From: Naasia sp. SYSU D00948
Lineage (GTDB): Bacteria; Actinomycetota; Actinomycetes; Actinomycetales; Microbacteriaceae
Assembly (NCBI RefSeq): GCF_017916515.1
Contig: NZ_JAFMTA010000001.1
Span: 1,240,001 to 1,304,000, forward strand
Length of the DNA: 64,000 nucleotides
Direction: 5' to 3'
A model generated the notes under the pieces. The model did not search any database, had not been told where the DNA came from, and worked only from the letters and a program-made list of their open reading frames with translations. Each line of letters opens with the position of its first letter. Within the stretch, counting starts at the first letter, position 1. Made by a program: the position numbers and the translations under genes. This document shows, in pieces, positions 44,807-53,351 of the stretch.

Positions 44807-45726
44807 GCCGGATCGCCGAGAGCCTGTTCTGGATCGGGCGGTACATCGAGCGCAGCGACGGCACGGCGCGGATCCTCGACGTCCACCTGCAGCTGCTGCT
44901 CGAGGATCCGTGGACGCCGGAGGACCTGGCGTGCCGATCCCTGCTGTCCGTGATGGGCAGCTCGGCGCCGGAGGACCGTCCACTCACGCGGCAGGACGTG
45001 CTCGCGCTGCTCGCCGTCGACCGCACCCACCCCGCGTCGATCGCGTACTCCCTCGGCGCCGCGCGCGAGAACGCCCGGCGGGCCCGCGAGATCGTCTCGA
45101 CCGAGCTGTGGGAGTCGCTCAACACCACCCGCGCTCGTATGCCTCGCCGGGTATCGAGTGAGAAGGTGCACGAGTTCTTCGGCTGGGTCCGGGAGCGCGC
45201 GGCGCTCGCGGTCGGCATCGTCGACTCGTCGACGAGCCGCGACGAGGCGTGGCTGTTCTTCACCCTGGGCCGCAGCCTGGAGCGCGCGGACATGACCGCG
45301 CGCCTGCTCGCGACCCGCGCGCTGACGGAGGCGAGCGGGCCGAGCTGGACGACGATCCTCCGCTCCTGCGGCGCCTACGAGGCGTACCTCCGCACGTACC
45401 GGGGACTGCCGTCCGCCCGGAATGCCGCCGAGTTCCTCCTCCTCGACCGGCTCTTCCCCCGGTCCGTCATCTTCGCGGTCACGCGCGCGGAGGAGTGCCT
45501 GCGGCAGCTCGAGCCGCGCAGCGAGCGGGCGGGGGTGTCCGACCAGGCCCAGCGCCTGCTCGGCCGGATCCGCAGCCAGCTGGAGTACCGGCCGATCGTC
45601 GAGATCCTCGACGACCTGCCGCACCAGATGGACGCGGTGCAGGAGGTCACCTCGGCGGCATCCGAGGCGATCCGGCGCCGGTACTTCCCCGTCGCTCCCG
45701 CGCCGTCGTGGACGGAGGAGGACTGA
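44800..45726 (+). CDS. Alpha-E domain protein
   Basis: A 308-residue all-helical protein beginning MLSRIAESLFWIGRYIERS, the hallmark of the alpha-E (DUF403) family, with WLFFTLGRSLERADMTARLL as the internal second signature. Its role is unknown; it always accompanies permuted ATP-grasp proteins and is thought to assist the ligase. It overlaps both neighbours (7 nt with the ligase; TGATG with the transglutaminase), so the three products are made together. Confidence 0.92.
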   Translation: MLSRIAESLFWIGRYIERSDGTARILDVHLQLLLEDPWTPEDLACRSLLSVMGSSAPEDRPLTRQDVLALLAVDRTHPASIAYSLGAARENARRAREIVSTELWESLNTTRARMPRRVSSEKVHEFFGWVRERAALAVGIVDSSTSRDEAWLFFTLGRSLERADMTARLLATRALTEASGPSWTTILRSCGAYEAYLRTYRGLPSARNAAEFLLLDRLFPRSVIFAVTRAEECLRQLEPRSERAGVSDQAQRLLGRIRSQLEYRPIVEILDDLPHQMDAVQEVTSAASEAIRRRYFPVAPAPSWTEED

Positions 45727-46571
45727 TGAAGCGGATCCGTGTGCGGCACGAGACGGGCTTCCGGTACGGCGGCGAGGTGACGGCCTCGTACAACGAGGCC
45801 CGGATGCTGCCCACGAGCGGAGAGGGCCAGTTCGTCCTGCACTCGCATCTCGACGTCTCGCCCATCTCCTCGCAGCACACGTTCGTCGACTACTGGGGGA
45901 CGCGGGTCAGTGCGTTCGAGATCCTCGCGCCGCACCGCGAGCTGTCCCTCACCGCGACGAGCCTCGTCGAGGTGCGCGACCGTCCGCCCGGCGGCGCCTC
46001 GGTGTCCTGGGAGGAGCTCCCCGAGGCGACGGCCCGTGAGGTGCAGTACGTTGAGCAGGCGTCCCAGACGGCGTTCACGGACCCTCCGGAGGAGCTCGTG
46101 GCCATCTCGCGGTCGATCGCCGCGGACAGCGACAGCCCGTGCTCGGCGGCGGAGGCGATCTGCCGCGCGGTCGGCGAGAGCGTGGAGTACGTCTACGGCG
46201 TCACGAGTGTGAGCTCCACCGCCCAGGAGGCGTGGGCCGAGCGGAAGGGCGTCTGCCAGGACATCACGCATCTCGCGCTCGGCGCCCTGCGCGCCGTGGG
46301 CATCCCCGCCCGCTACGTGTCCGGCTATCTCCACCCGAATCCGGACGCCGCGGTCGGTGAGACGGTCGTGGGTGAGTCGCACGCCTGGGTCGAGTGGTTC
46401 TGCGGGGACTGGCACGGATTCGACCCCACCAACCTGCTGCCGATCGGCGACCGGCACGTGCTCGTCGGACGCGGACGCGACTACCGGGACGTGCCGCCTG
46501 TCCGCGGCGTCTACGCGGGCCCGGGCCGCTCCCAGCTGTTCGTGTCCGTCGAGATCACCCGCGAGGCCTGA
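45726..46571 (+). CDS. Transglutaminase-like cysteine protease
   Basis: A 281-residue protein with an N-terminal bacterial transglutaminase-associated domain (about 1-80, VRHETGFRYGGEVTASYNEA) and a transglutaminase core. The triad is complete: Cys177 in RKGVCQDITH, His219 in ESHAWVEWF, Asp233 in GFDPTN. Such enzymes usually act as peptidases or amide-bond transferases. Third gene of the ATP-grasp/alpha-E cassette; probably trims or transfers the product of the ligase (inference). Confidence 0.93.
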   Translation: MKRIRVRHETGFRYGGEVTASYNEARMLPTSGEGQFVLHSHLDVSPISSQHTFVDYWGTRVSAFEILAPHRELSLTATSLVEVRDRPPGGASVSWEELPEATAREVQYVEQASQTAFTDPPEELVAISRSIAADSDSPCSAAEAICRAVGESVEYVYGVTSVSSTAQEAWAERKGVCQDITHLALGALRAVGIPARYVSGYLHPNPDAAVGETVVGESHAWVEWFCGDWHGFDPTNLLPIGDRHVLVGRGRDYRDVPPVRGVYAGPGRSQLFVSVEITREA

Positions 46572-46696
46572 GCGCCCGCCGCGGCGGGAACTGGGATCAC
46601 CGCCCGGGATAGGACTGTCGCGTCGGGCGTCTCCCCGGCGGTGACGTCGGCTCCGCCTCCAGCGAAACCCCGTGCACCGCCCGCCGCTCCGGGTCG

Positions 46697-47632
46697 ATGA
46701 TGTGGCGCATGGACGACGACGCCGCACTGGACGCCTACTCGCAGGCCGTGGTCGGGGTCGCGCAGCGCGTCCTGCCGAGCGTCGCGAGCCTCCTCGTGCG
46801 CAGCGTGCGCGGAGCCGGCTCCGGCAGCGCGAGCGTCCTCACGGAGAGCGGATTCCTGCTCACCAGCGCACACGTGGTCGCCGGAGCGGACACGGCCGAC
46901 GCGGCGTTCGCGGACGGCACGGAGGTCACCGTCGACGTGGCGGGGCGCGATCCGCTGTCGGACCTCGCGGTGCTCCGGGCCCGCGGCCCGGTGCCGGCTC
47001 CGGTCGAGCTCGGCGACGCCGCCGCCCTCCGGGTCGGGCAGCTGGTGGTCGCGCTCGGCAACCCGCTCGGGCTCGCGGGAAGCGTCACCGCGGGCATCGT
47101 GTCCGCCCTCGGCCGGTCGCTCCCGACCCCCGCGGGACGCGTCATCGACGAGGTCATCCAGACCGACGCCGCGCTGAATCCGGGCAACAGCGGCGGCGTC
47201 CTCGCCGACAGCGCCGGCCGGGCCGTCGGTGTCAACACCGCCGTCGCCGGCATCGGCGTGGGCCTCGCGGTGCCGGTCAACGCGACGACCCGGAAGATCC
47301 TCGACTCGCTGATGAGGACGGGACGGGTCCGGCGCGCGTGGCTCGGCATCGCGGGTGCCGAGTTCCCTCTGCCCGAGCCGCTCCGGGCCCGCATCGGCTC
47401 GCGGAAGGGGCTCCGCGTGGCGGCGGTGTCGGAGCCCTCACCGGCTGCGACCGCAGGCCTCCGCGTGGGCGACATCATCGTCGAGCTGGACGGCACGACC
47501 GTGGTCAGCACGACGGCCGTGCAGCGGCTGATGGTCGAGGACGCGATCGACCGGGAGATCGAGATGACGGTCTGGCGGCAGGGCGCGCTCGTCGACGTCT
47601 TCGTGACGCCGAAGGAGCTCGTGACGCGGTAG
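46697..47632 (+). CDS. HtrA-like trypsin-fold protease with PDZ domain, no export signal
   Basis: A 311-residue S1C protease with triad His59 (TSAHVV), Asp89 (SDLAVL) and Ser165 (GNSGGVL), followed by one PDZ domain (about 215-305, AGLRVGDIIVELDG). Actinobacterial HtrA proteins normally carry an N-terminal membrane anchor or signal peptide; here the protease domain starts almost at once and nothing hydrophobic precedes it. The open frame has a stop shortly upstream, so a missed anchor is unlikely. Cytoplasmic location is therefore inferred. It lies 125 nt after the transglutaminase gene. Confidence 0.88.
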   Translation: MMWRMDDDAALDAYSQAVVGVAQRVLPSVASLLVRSVRGAGSGSASVLTESGFLLTSAHVVAGADTADAAFADGTEVTVDVAGRDPLSDLAVLRARGPVPAPVELGDAAALRVGQLVVALGNPLGLAGSVTAGIVSALGRSLPTPAGRVIDEVIQTDAALNPGNSGGVLADSAGRAVGVNTAVAGIGVGLAVPVNATTRKILDSLMRTGRVRRAWLGIAGAEFPLPEPLRARIGSRKGLRVAAVSEPSPAATAGLRVGDIIVELDGTTVVSTTAVQRLMVEDAIDREIEMTVWRQGALVDVFVTPKELVTR

Positions 47633-47642
47633 CCCCCGCGGC

Positions 47643-47674
47643 GCCTCTCCGGGTCACTGTGGACCAGGAGAGGC
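47643..47674. terminator. Bidirectional terminator hairpin
   Basis: GCCTCTCC (47643-47650) pairs with GGAGAGGC (47667-47674), and GGTC with GACC inside, giving a 12-bp interrupted stem between the convergent stops of the HtrA-like and secreted protein genes. Confidence 0.75.
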
Positions 47675-47695
47675 AGGATCCGGCGTCGCCGGCGT

Positions 47696-48223
47696 CTACG
47701 CCGCCGCCTCCTCGAGGACGGCGCAGACGTCGAAGTCCACGCCGAGATGCTGACCGCCCATCCACTGGCGCACGATGTCGAAGCCGTCCTGGTAGACGCG
47801 ATAGGTCGCGCCGATCACGCCGACATCCTTGGCCAGGACGCCGCCTGCGGCCGAGCGCAGGAAGTAGGCCCCCTGCGAGATGATCGTGAACTCGATCGAT
47901 CCCTCTTCGGGAACGTGCACGTGCACCTGCTTCAGCCCGGCGTGGCTCGTGCCCGTCGCGACGACCGCGCCCGTCTCGTCGACGAACGTCTGGGTGACGA
48001 CGAACTTCGAGTGCTGTCGTGCCAGGTCCCCTTCGATCCAGAGCCACGACTCCTGTTCGAGCGTCCCGTGCACCTGGTAGGTCTGATCCGGGCAGGGCAG
48101 CGCGTCGTCGAAGGTCTCGACGAACGTCTCGCGGATGGGGGCGGCGGCCTGCGCCGGCAGTGCCGGCACGAGGACTGCCAGGGCGACCGCCGCGCCGGCA
48201 GCGACCGGCCTCGTCCAACGCAT
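47696..48223 (-). CDS. Secreted protein of unknown function
   Basis: A 175-residue protein with a clear Sec signal peptide (basic start, hydrophobic core about 6-20, cleavage near ALPAQA-AAP at 26). The mature part looks like a beta-rich domain with two cysteines (ALPCPDQ and FDVCAVL) likely to pair. No recognised domain. A strong AGGAGA ribosome site precedes the ATG at 48223. Confidence 0.8.
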   Translation of the reverse strand: MRWTRPVAAGAAVALAVLVPALPAQAAAPIRETFVETFDDALPCPDQTYQVHGTLEQESWLWIEGDLARQHSKFVVTQTFVDETGAVVATGTSHAGLKQVHVHVPEEGSIEFTIISQGAYFLRSAAGGVLAKDVGVIGATYRVYQDGFDIVRQWMGGQHLGVDFDVCAVLEEAAA

Positions 48224-48381
48224 GGTGTTCTCCTGTCTTCAGTGCTGACTCCGATGTCCCCGACGCCGACATGCTCACCGCCGGCGCAGCGGAGGGCTAG
48301 GGTCCAACGCCCCGACCCTTCCGAGGCGGGCGGGGTGCCGCGACCCGGCTGCCGCGCGGAATCTCTCGCCTCCAGCCGCGC

Positions 48382-48387
48382 GATAAT
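48382..48387 (+). promoter_or_regulatory. Candidate -10 before the alpha/beta hydrolase
   Basis: GATAAT ends 6 nt before the GTG at 48394 with no ribosome binding site between, consistent with a leaderless transcript. Confidence 0.4.
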
Positions 48388-48393
48388 CCTTCG

Positions 48394-49251
48394 GTGCCCG
48401 AGTACACCGACGACTACGGCGTCGTCATCAGCTACTACGAGTGGCTCGTCGAGTCGCCGCGCGCGGTGATCCAGCTCCTGCACGGGCTCGGCGAGCACGC
48501 GATGCGCTACGAGAGCCTGGTCCGCCAGCTCAACGCCGCGGGGTACTCGGTCGTCGCGGACGACCACCGCGGGCACGGCCGCACGGGACTCGCGCAGTGG
48601 AACGGCGACCGGTCGAAGCTCGGCCGGCTCGGCCCGGGCGGGCTGCGGGCGACCATCGAAGCGGTGCACCGGCTGAGCCGGCGCATCCGGGAAGAGCATC
48701 CCGGCGTTCCGCTCGTGCTCCTCGGGCACAGCTGGGGCTCCCTCATCGCGCAGATCCTGCTGAACCGCCACCCCCGCGACTACGACGCGGTCGTGCTGAC
48801 CGGCACGGCCTACCGGGCGGTGGGCTGGATGAACAGCGGGGACCTCAACCGGCGGCACCGGCACCTCGGCACGACGGGCGCCGAGTGGCTGAGCCGCGAC
48901 ACCGCGATCGCGGAGGCGTTCTACGCGGACCCGCTCAACTTCTCGGCGCGGACCGTCAAGCTGTTCGGCGTCCCCGACGCCCTCCGCCTGCTCGGGCGCC
49001 CGGCCAGGAACCTGCCTCCCGACCTCCCGCTCCTCATCCTCGTCGGCAGCGACGACCCTCTCGGCGGCGCCCGCAGCGTTGAGCGCCTCGCGACGAGCTA
49101 CGTGACCCGGTCCGGCCTGCGGGACGTGGAGGCGATCGTGTACGACGAGGCGCGGCACGAGGTGTTCAATGAGACGAACCGGGACGAGGTCGTGGCGGAC
49201 CTCCTCGCGTGGCTCGACGAGCGCCTCCGCTCCGGGCGTCCCGCCGCCTGA
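48394..49251 (+). CDS. Alpha/beta hydrolase, monoacylglycerol-lipase-like
   Basis: A 285-residue serine hydrolase. The oxyanion segment QLLHGLGEHAMRYE (about 28-41), the ADDHRGHGRTG strand-turn and the nucleophile Ser113 in LLGHSWGSLIAQ match lysophospholipase/monoacylglycerol lipase-type proteins. The acid is probably the Asp in LVGSDDPLGG and the base His in YDEARHEVFNE. No signal peptide. GTG start at 48394. It ends 23 nt before the lipoate ligase gene, so the two form an operon. Confidence 0.88.
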   Translation: MPEYTDDYGVVISYYEWLVESPRAVIQLLHGLGEHAMRYESLVRQLNAAGYSVVADDHRGHGRTGLAQWNGDRSKLGRLGPGGLRATIEAVHRLSRRIREEHPGVPLVLLGHSWGSLIAQILLNRHPRDYDAVVLTGTAYRAVGWMNSGDLNRRHRHLGTTGAEWLSRDTAIAEAFYADPLNFSARTVKLFGVPDALRLLGRPARNLPPDLPLLILVGSDDPLGGARSVERLATSYVTRSGLRDVEAIVYDEARHEVFNETNRDEVVADLLAWLDERLRSGRPAA

Positions 49252-49274
49252 ACCCTCCGAAGGAGCAGTCCCGC

Positions 49275-50324
49275 ATGCACGGTGAGTACAAGGTCCCCGG
49301 GGGCAAGCTGGTCGTCGTCGACCTCGACGAGGTGGACGGCCGGATCGCGAACTTCCGGCTGGCGGGCGACTTCTTCCTCGAGCCAGACTCGGCCCTGGAG
49401 GCGATCGACGCGGCGGTGAACGGGATGTCGATCGACGCCGATCCCTCCCAGCTCGCCGGCGCCATCCGCTCCGCGCTCCCGGCGGACGCCGTGCTGCTGG
49501 GCTTCTCGCCGGAGGCGGTCGCCACCGCGATGCGCCGTGCGATCGGCAACGCGCGGAGCTGGCGCGACTACGAGTGGGAGCTCGTCCACGCGCCCGCGGT
49601 CGCCCCGGCGACGCACCTCGCGCTGGACCAGGTGCTCACGGAGGAGGTGGGGGAGGGCCGCCGGAAGCCGACCCTGCGCTTCTGGGAGTGGGACCGGTCG
49701 GCGGTCGTCATCGGCAGCTTCCAGTCGCTGCGGAACGAGGTGGACCTCGAGAACGCCGAGCGGTTCGGCATCGAGGTGGTCCGGCGGATCAGCGGCGGCG
49801 GCGCGATGTTCATGGAGGCCGGGTCGATCGTGACGTACTCGCTGTACGCGCCCGGCGACCTGGTCCGCGGCATGTCGTTCGCGGAGTCGTACGCCTACCT
49901 CGACGAGTGGGTGATCGTCGCGCTCCAGTCCCTCGGCATCGACGCGTTCTACCAGCCGCTCAACGACATCACCTCACCGAAGGGCAAGATCGGCGGAGCG
50001 GCGCAGAAGCGGCTCGGCGGCGGGGCCGTGCTCCACCACGTGACGATGAGCTACGACATGGACGGCGCCAAGATGACGCAGGTGCTGCGCATCGGGCGCG
50101 AGAAGCTCTCGGACAAGGGCACGACGAGCGCGGCCAAGCGCGTGGACCCCCTCCGCAGCCAGACGGGGCTCAGCCGGGCGGCGGTCATCGACCGCCTGAA
50201 GCAGACGTTCACCTCGCTCTACGGCGCCGTCCCCGGAGACATAACCCCGGAGGAATACGAGCGCGCCGAGGAGCTCGTCCGCACCAAGTTCTCGACCCGG
50301 GAGTGGCTCACGCGGGTCCCCTGA
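49275..50324 (+). CDS. Lipoate-protein ligase family protein with accessory domain first
   Basis: A 349-residue protein. Residues 1-90 (starting MHGEYKVPGGKLVVVDLDEV) form the small accessory domain that is C-terminal in E. coli LplA; the biotin/lipoate ligase catalytic domain follows, with VVRRISGGGAMFMEAG and GKIGGAAQKRLGGGAVLHH (catalytic Lys in GKIGG). It attaches lipoate, or possibly octanoate, to carrier lysines of 2-oxoacid dehydrogenases or GcvH. ATG at 49275 follows GAAGGAGC. The reversed domain order is the notable point. Confidence 0.9.
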   Translation: MHGEYKVPGGKLVVVDLDEVDGRIANFRLAGDFFLEPDSALEAIDAAVNGMSIDADPSQLAGAIRSALPADAVLLGFSPEAVATAMRRAIGNARSWRDYEWELVHAPAVAPATHLALDQVLTEEVGEGRRKPTLRFWEWDRSAVVIGSFQSLRNEVDLENAERFGIEVVRRISGGGAMFMEAGSIVTYSLYAPGDLVRGMSFAESYAYLDEWVIVALQSLGIDAFYQPLNDITSPKGKIGGAAQKRLGGGAVLHHVTMSYDMDGAKMTQVLRIGREKLSDKGTTSAAKRVDPLRSQTGLSRAAVIDRLKQTFTSLYGAVPGDITPEEYERAEELVRTKFSTREWLTRVP

Positions 50325-50330
50325 CCCCTC

Positions 50331-50385
50331 GAGATACCAGGTGGTGCGCCCATTCGGCGAGGATGAGCGCACCGAGTGGCATCTC
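50331..50385. terminator. Bidirectional terminator hairpin
   Basis: GAGATACCA/TGGCATCTC (one G-U) and GGTGCGC/GCGCACC form a two-part stem (arms 50331-50349 and 50367-50385) between the convergent lipoate ligase and GNAT stops. Confidence 0.7.
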
Positions 50386-50393
50386 GGCGGGGA

Positions 50394-50681
50394 TCAGCGG
50401 CGGCTGAGGAGGTCCTGGTACTCGCGGTGGTCGCCGATCCACCGGTCGACGAAGGGGCAGACGGGCACGATCGCCGCGTCCGTCGTCGCCCGGAGGTCGT
50501 CGAGGACCTGCTGCACCATCACGCCGCCCAGGCCCTGTCCGCGGAGGACGGGCTGGATCTCCGTGTGGGTGATCCGGATCTCGCTGTCCGCCTGCCGGTA
50601 GCTCGTGAGGCCGATCACCTCGCCGTCGCGCTCCAGCACGTACCGCATGCGCTCGGGCTCGTGCCGCACCGTGTCCGTCAT
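50394..50681 (-). CDS. Small GNAT-fold acetyltransferase (YjdJ-like)
   Basis: A 95-residue protein of the short GNAT branch. It has RITHTEIQPVLRGQGLGGVMVQ, with the acyl-CoA loop RGQGLG, and the Cys-containing VPVCPFVDRWI end typical of YjdJ/Gcn5-related small proteins. Substrate unknown. ATG at 50681. Confidence 0.88.
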   Translation of the reverse strand: MTDTVRHEPERMRYVLERDGEVIGLTSYRQADSEIRITHTEIQPVLRGQGLGGVMVQQVLDDLRATTDAAIVPVCPFVDRWIGDHREYQDLLSRR

Positions 50682-50807
50682 CGCCGTTCCTTCCCGCTGC
50701 CCGCCGTGGCGTCGAGCCTATGCCTCCCGCAGACGCCGTGCCGCCCCTGCTCCCTGTCCGATCTGCGCCCTGGAACGCCCCAATCGCCGCCCGGACCCGG
50801 AGGCGGG

Positions 50808-50854
50808 TTGACACCTGGACCGACGCGGGGCGAGGGTGGATGGGAGCGCTCCCA
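50808..50854 (+). promoter_or_regulatory. Cellulase control region with perfect CelR operator
   Basis: TGGGAGCGCTCCCA at 50841-50854 is the exact 14-bp palindrome known for the Thermobifida fusca CelR repressor. TTGACA at 50808-50813 is a good -35; the -10 17-18 nt further on is weak (GAGGGT-like), so the operator would cover the transcript start. The GH6 ATG is 67 nt downstream. Confidence 0.88.
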
Positions 50855-50921
50855 AGGAGGACCGCTCGGTATCGACAGCGACGTCGGTCGACCGTGATCG
50901 GCGCTGATTGACGGAGATGGA

Positions 50922-52211
50922 ATGACTCGGAACTCATTGCGGAGGCGGGTTGCGGCGACAGCCGCGGCCGGAGCGCTCTCTTTGCTGGGCCTCGCGACCG
51001 CGCAGCCTGCCGCTGCGGCCAACGAGGTGCTCAATCCGGAGACGCCCCTGTGGGTGAACCCGCACAGCACGACCCTCGACGCCGCCAAGAAGCTCAAGGG
51101 CCAGGCCAAGGAGGACGCGCAGCTGCTCGGCAGCTACGCCTCCGCGACCTGGTTCACGAGCGGGACGCCGAAGGAGGTGGAGAAGGACGTGTCCAAGGTG
51201 GTCAAGGAGGCCGACAAGGACGACGCGGTCCCCGTGCTCGTCGCCTACAACCTGCCCTACCGCGACTGCTCGCAGTACTCCGCGGGCGGCGCCGCGAACA
51301 CGGCCGAGTACATGGCCTGGATCGACGCCTTCGCCGCCGGCATCGGCGACCGCGAGGCGGCCGTCATCCTCGAGCCGGACGGCCTCGGCATCATCCCCTG
51401 GTACACCAACCTCGCGGGCGAGCTCGAGTGGTGTCAGCCCGAGGAGCTGGACCCGGCCACCGCCGCGGCCAGCCGGTTCGAGCAGCTGAACTACGCGGTC
51501 GACGCCCTCGGGGCGCTGCCGAACACAGTGGTCTACCTCGACGCGACCCACAACGGGTGGCTCAACGTCGGCGACGCGAGCGACCGGCTGCTGAAGGCGG
51601 GGATCGAGGACGCCGACGGGTTCTTCCTCAACGTGTCGAACTACCAGTACACGGCGAACCTCGAGCAGTACGGCACCTGGGTCTCCTCCTGCCTCACGTA
51701 CGTCACCCAGGTGAACCCGGGCGACTTCGGCAGCTGCGGCAACCAGTACTGGAGCGGCGGACCGGCCAACAACTGGACGGGCGTCACCCTCGACCCGTTC
51801 GGCGAGTGGAGCGACACCGCCGAGGACCCGACGCTCAACACCGCCGGCATCAACTCCCGGTACGAGCTGCTCCTCGGCGACGTGGAGCCCGCCGTGCACT
51901 TCGTGATCGATACGAGCCGCAACGGCCAGGGCCCGTGGGATGCGAGCGGCACGAGCTACTCCGACCCGGAGGACTGGTGCAACCCGCCCGCCCGGGGCCT
52001 CGGCATCGCGCCGACCACGGACACCGGCAACGAGCTCATCGACGCCTATCTCTGGATCAAGGTCCCGGGTGAGTCCGACGGCCAGTGCCTGCGCGGCACC
52101 GAGGGGCCGGAGGACCCCGAGCGCGGGATGATCGACCCGCCCGCCGGCCAGTGGTTCCCGGAGCAGGCGCGCGAGCTGATCGAGCTGGCCCAGCCGGCGC
52201 TGCAGTCCTGA
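50922..52211 (+). CDS. Secreted GH6 cellulase
   Basis: A 429-residue GH6 (inverting beta-1,4-glucanase) protein. The signal peptide spans about 1-32, ending in AQPAAAA. Catalytic-site segments are YNLPYRDCSQYSAGG with Asp115 and VILEPDGLG with catalytic acid Asp153; YLDATHNGWL and FVIDTSRNGQGPW follow. There is no cellulose-binding module or linker. The Lys-rich 70-residue N-terminal part of the mature protein and the length near 395 residues leave endo versus exo action undecided. A CelR operator precedes it, and the cellobiose importer operon faces it, so it supplies the cellobiose that operon takes up. Confidence 0.93.
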   Translation: MTRNSLRRRVAATAAAGALSLLGLATAQPAAAANEVLNPETPLWVNPHSTTLDAAKKLKGQAKEDAQLLGSYASATWFTSGTPKEVEKDVSKVVKEADKDDAVPVLVAYNLPYRDCSQYSAGGAANTAEYMAWIDAFAAGIGDREAAVILEPDGLGIIPWYTNLAGELEWCQPEELDPATAAASRFEQLNYAVDALGALPNTVVYLDATHNGWLNVGDASDRLLKAGIEDADGFFLNVSNYQYTANLEQYGTWVSSCLTYVTQVNPGDFGSCGNQYWSGGPANNWTGVTLDPFGEWSDTAEDPTLNTAGINSRYELLLGDVEPAVHFVIDTSRNGQGPWDASGTSYSDPEDWCNPPARGLGIAPTTDTGNELIDAYLWIKVPGESDGQCLRGTEGPEDPERGMIDPPAGQWFPEQARELIELAQPALQS

Positions 52212-52224
52212 CCGCCCTCACCGA

Positions 52225-52257
52225 ACGGGGGGCCCGGCCGTGTGCCGGGCCCCCCGT
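52225..52257. terminator. Strong bidirectional terminator
   Basis: ACGGGGGGCCCGGC (52225-52238) and GCCGGGCCCCCCGT (52244-52257) form a perfect 14-bp stem with a 5-nt loop between the convergent ends of the GH6 gene and celR. Confidence 0.88.
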
Positions 52258-52272
52258 CCGCGTTCCGGGGGC

Positions 52273-53322
52273 TCAGTCCGCCGCGGTTTCCGTGCCCTGG
52301 GGTTCCCTCGTGGATCCCCGCACGATCAGCCGCGTCGGCATGATGGTGACGCGATCCGCGGGACGGCCCTGAAGGAGATCGACGAGCACGCGGGCCATGG
52401 TCGCTCCGAGCTCGGTCGCCTGCTGCGCGATGCTCGTGAGCGGCGGATTGCTGGTCTCGCTGAAGCTGTCGCCGTCGAAGCCGACGATCGAGACGTCGTG
52501 CGGCACGGAGAGGCCCTGCTCGCGGAGCACCGAGAGCGCTCCGACCGCCATCTGGTCGTTGGCCACGAAGAGGCCGTCGAAGGGCACCCCGCGGTCGAGG
52601 AGACGTCGGGCCGCCTCCGCGCCGGCGCGCGGGGTGAAGTCACCGAGTTCGACGAGGCCGTCGTCCAGGCCGGCGCTGCGGACGACGCTGCGCCACCCGA
52701 CGAGCCGGTCGAAGCCGGGCGGCATGTCCTGGGGTCCGGCGATCGTCGCCAGCGACCGGCAGCCGATGTCGAGGAGGTGGCGCGTCGCCGCCTCAGCTCC
52801 GGCCACGTTGTCGCTGTCGACGTAGTAGCTGTCCTGCTCGTCGGGGCTCATGGGACGCCCGCCGAAGACGGTGGGCAGCGCGTGGCTCAGCCGGGCGTAG
52901 GAGTGGTCGCCGCTGTGGTGGGAGACCACCAGCGCTCCGTCGACGTTGCCGCCGAGCAGGTAGCGCCGCGTCTTCTGCGGGTTCGTCTCCGACGCGATCA
53001 CCATGTTGAGGGTGTACTCGGTATCGGAGAGGTGGAGGGCGACGCCCTGCACGACGGACGCGAAGAAGGGGTCGGCGAACACCTTCGCCGTGGTCTCCGG
53101 CACCACGAGCGCGATGACCTGGGTCTTCCGGCTCGCGAGCGACCGGGCGGCCCGGTTCGGCACGTAGCCGAGCCGCTCGATCGCGTCGAGGACCGCGGTC
53201 ATCGCCTCGTCGGTGACGTGCGGCGAGTTGTTGACGACGCGGCTCACGGTGGACCGGGAGACCCCGGCCGCCGCTGCGACCTGCTCCAGGGTCGGCGCGC
53301 CGGGCGTCAGCTCCTGGGTCAT
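52273..53322 (-). CDS. celR: LacI family repressor CelR
   Basis: A 349-residue LacI-type repressor. The HTH is PTLEQVAAAAGVSRSTVSRV (about 9-28) with hinge helix LGYVPNRAARSLASRK, then a periplasmic-binding-fold sensor. It closely resembles T. fusca CelR (for example PQDMPPGFDRLVGW and VSIVGFDGDS), whose ligand is cellobiose. It is the last gene of the importer/beta-glucosidase operon, 29 nt after bglA, so it is expected to repress its own transcription through the operators at 58161-58188 and the cellulase through 50841-50854. GGAGGG ribosome site before ATG 53322. Confidence 0.92.
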   Translation of the reverse strand: MTQELTPGAPTLEQVAAAAGVSRSTVSRVVNNSPHVTDEAMTAVLDAIERLGYVPNRAARSLASRKTQVIALVVPETTAKVFADPFFASVVQGVALHLSDTEYTLNMVIASETNPQKTRRYLLGGNVDGALVVSHHSGDHSYARLSHALPTVFGGRPMSPDEQDSYYVDSDNVAGAEAATRHLLDIGCRSLATIAGPQDMPPGFDRLVGWRSVVRSAGLDDGLVELGDFTPRAGAEAARRLLDRGVPFDGLFVANDQMAVGALSVLREQGLSVPHDVSIVGFDGDSFSETSNPPLTSIAQQATELGATMARVLVDLLQGRPADRVTIMPTRLIVRGSTREPQGTETAAD

Positions 53323-53351
53323 GGTCGCTCCCTCCTCGGTCGCTCCGAAGT

